The position numbers and the translations under genes were made by a program. Below, piece after piece: positions 63,817 to 64,000 of a stretch of DNA of 64,000 nucleotides. Under the pieces are notes generated by a model. That model saw only the letters and a program-made list of their open reading frames with translations, was not told the origin of the DNA and made no database searches. The DNA is from Deltaproteobacteria bacterium (GTDB taxonomy: Bacteria; Bdellovibrionota_B; Oligoflexia; Oligoflexales; Bog-1112). The stretch covers positions 89,518 through 153,517 of the forward strand of contig JACPKR010000053.1 in the NCBI GenBank assembly GCA_016186945.1, given 5' to 3'. Within the stretch, counting starts at the first letter, position 1; each line of letters opens with the position of its first letter.

Positions 63817-64000
63817 TTAGTGGGCTGCCCGTTCTTTTTGCGATTCGATATACTGCCTGACAATTGAAATAGGTGCTCCGCCAACAGTACAAACAAAGTA
63901 TGAGTTGGTCCATAGAGTGGGTAGTCGCTGCCTGAGAACAGCAAATTCTTGCCTTAGGATTCTAGAGGATCTTCCCTTCATCCTTTTGACAGCTTTGTGA
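63817..64000 (-). CDS. tnpA: IS200/IS605-family transposase (TnpA, Y1 type), C-terminal part
   Basis: Only the last 61 codons are in the window; the rest lies beyond 64000. The frame reads HKAVKRMKGRSSRILRQEF, then LPTLWTNSYFVCTVGGAP and IVRQYIESQKERAAH before TAA at 63817-63819. This closely follows the end of IS200/IS605 transposases, where the Tyr of QYI is the nucleophile. The element's right end hairpin follows at 63733. Confidence 0.85.
   Translation of the reverse strand, partial: HKAVKRMKGRSSRILRQEFAVLRQRLPTLWTNSYFVCTVGGAPISIVRQYIESQKERAAH

Noticed and set aside
63260-63913. Minus-strand frame of 217 codons spanning the VapC end, effector fragment and IS end
   Set aside because: It crosses three better explained features in a different frame and shows no conserved motif.

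Overview
The window is a gene-dense piece of a Gram-negative chromosome of middling GC. It carries a type IV pilus operon (pilMNOPQ), many secreted proteins and lipoproteins, outer-membrane barrels, a FliF/FliG-like membrane protein, a DUF1554 surface lectin and two CHASE2-type kinase-like proteins. This mixture, with a Ulp1-like protease lipoprotein and one hairpin repeat of a kind I associate with intracellular alphaproteobacteria, suggests a Bdellovibrionota/Oligoflexia-like or other deltaproteobacteria-like bacterium that may meet eukaryotic cells. That placement is inference; no rRNA is present to test it.

Layout. 1-4455 (minus): pilus operon. 4549-6661: zinc-ribbon protein, cystathionine beta-synthase-like enzyme, cyclic-nucleotide-binding protein. 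6669-11248: a large lipoprotein with a Ulp1-like cysteine protease domain, and a periplasmic binding protein. 11250-19728 (minus): a tightly packed operon of eight genes plus a broken ninth. It encodes a secreted Hint protein, a subtilase-like protein, four unknown exported or coiled-coil proteins, a pre-toxin-TG toxin and its probable immunity protein. 19729-22039: a decayed group II intron and an AbrB/PIN toxin-antitoxin pair with a truncated toxin. 22077-31055: FliF/FliG-like protein, thioredoxin-fold protein, L,D-transpeptidase, rluD, folA-thyA and tRNA-Arg(CCU). 31189-45485: outer-membrane proteins, M23 peptidase, glycosyltransferases, lectin, tyrS and pfkA. 45866-54583 (minus): two kinase-like proteins, radical SAM/SPASM enzyme, NFACT protein, mtgA and an NSS symporter. 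54820-62528: pepN, ferredoxin, nth, htpG and fadH. 62762-64000: a Phd/VapC pair, an effector fragment and the end of an IS200/IS605 transposase gene.

Two families of MITE-like intergenic repeats, called A and B here, are scattered through the window. They often sit exactly at gene ends and supply stop codons, and in one or two cases coding sequence. One A copy carries a nested palindromic repeat.

Most unusual points: (1) the 11-19.7 kb toxin operon, in which modules often fused in one polymorphic toxin are separate co-translated genes; (2) the Ulp1-like lipoprotein and a second gene fragment 54 kb away that share a C-terminal membrane module; (3) two overlapping kinase genes with complementary defects, one lacking the phospho-accepting His and the other the ATPase motifs; (4) the FliF/FliG-like fusion outside any flagellar context.
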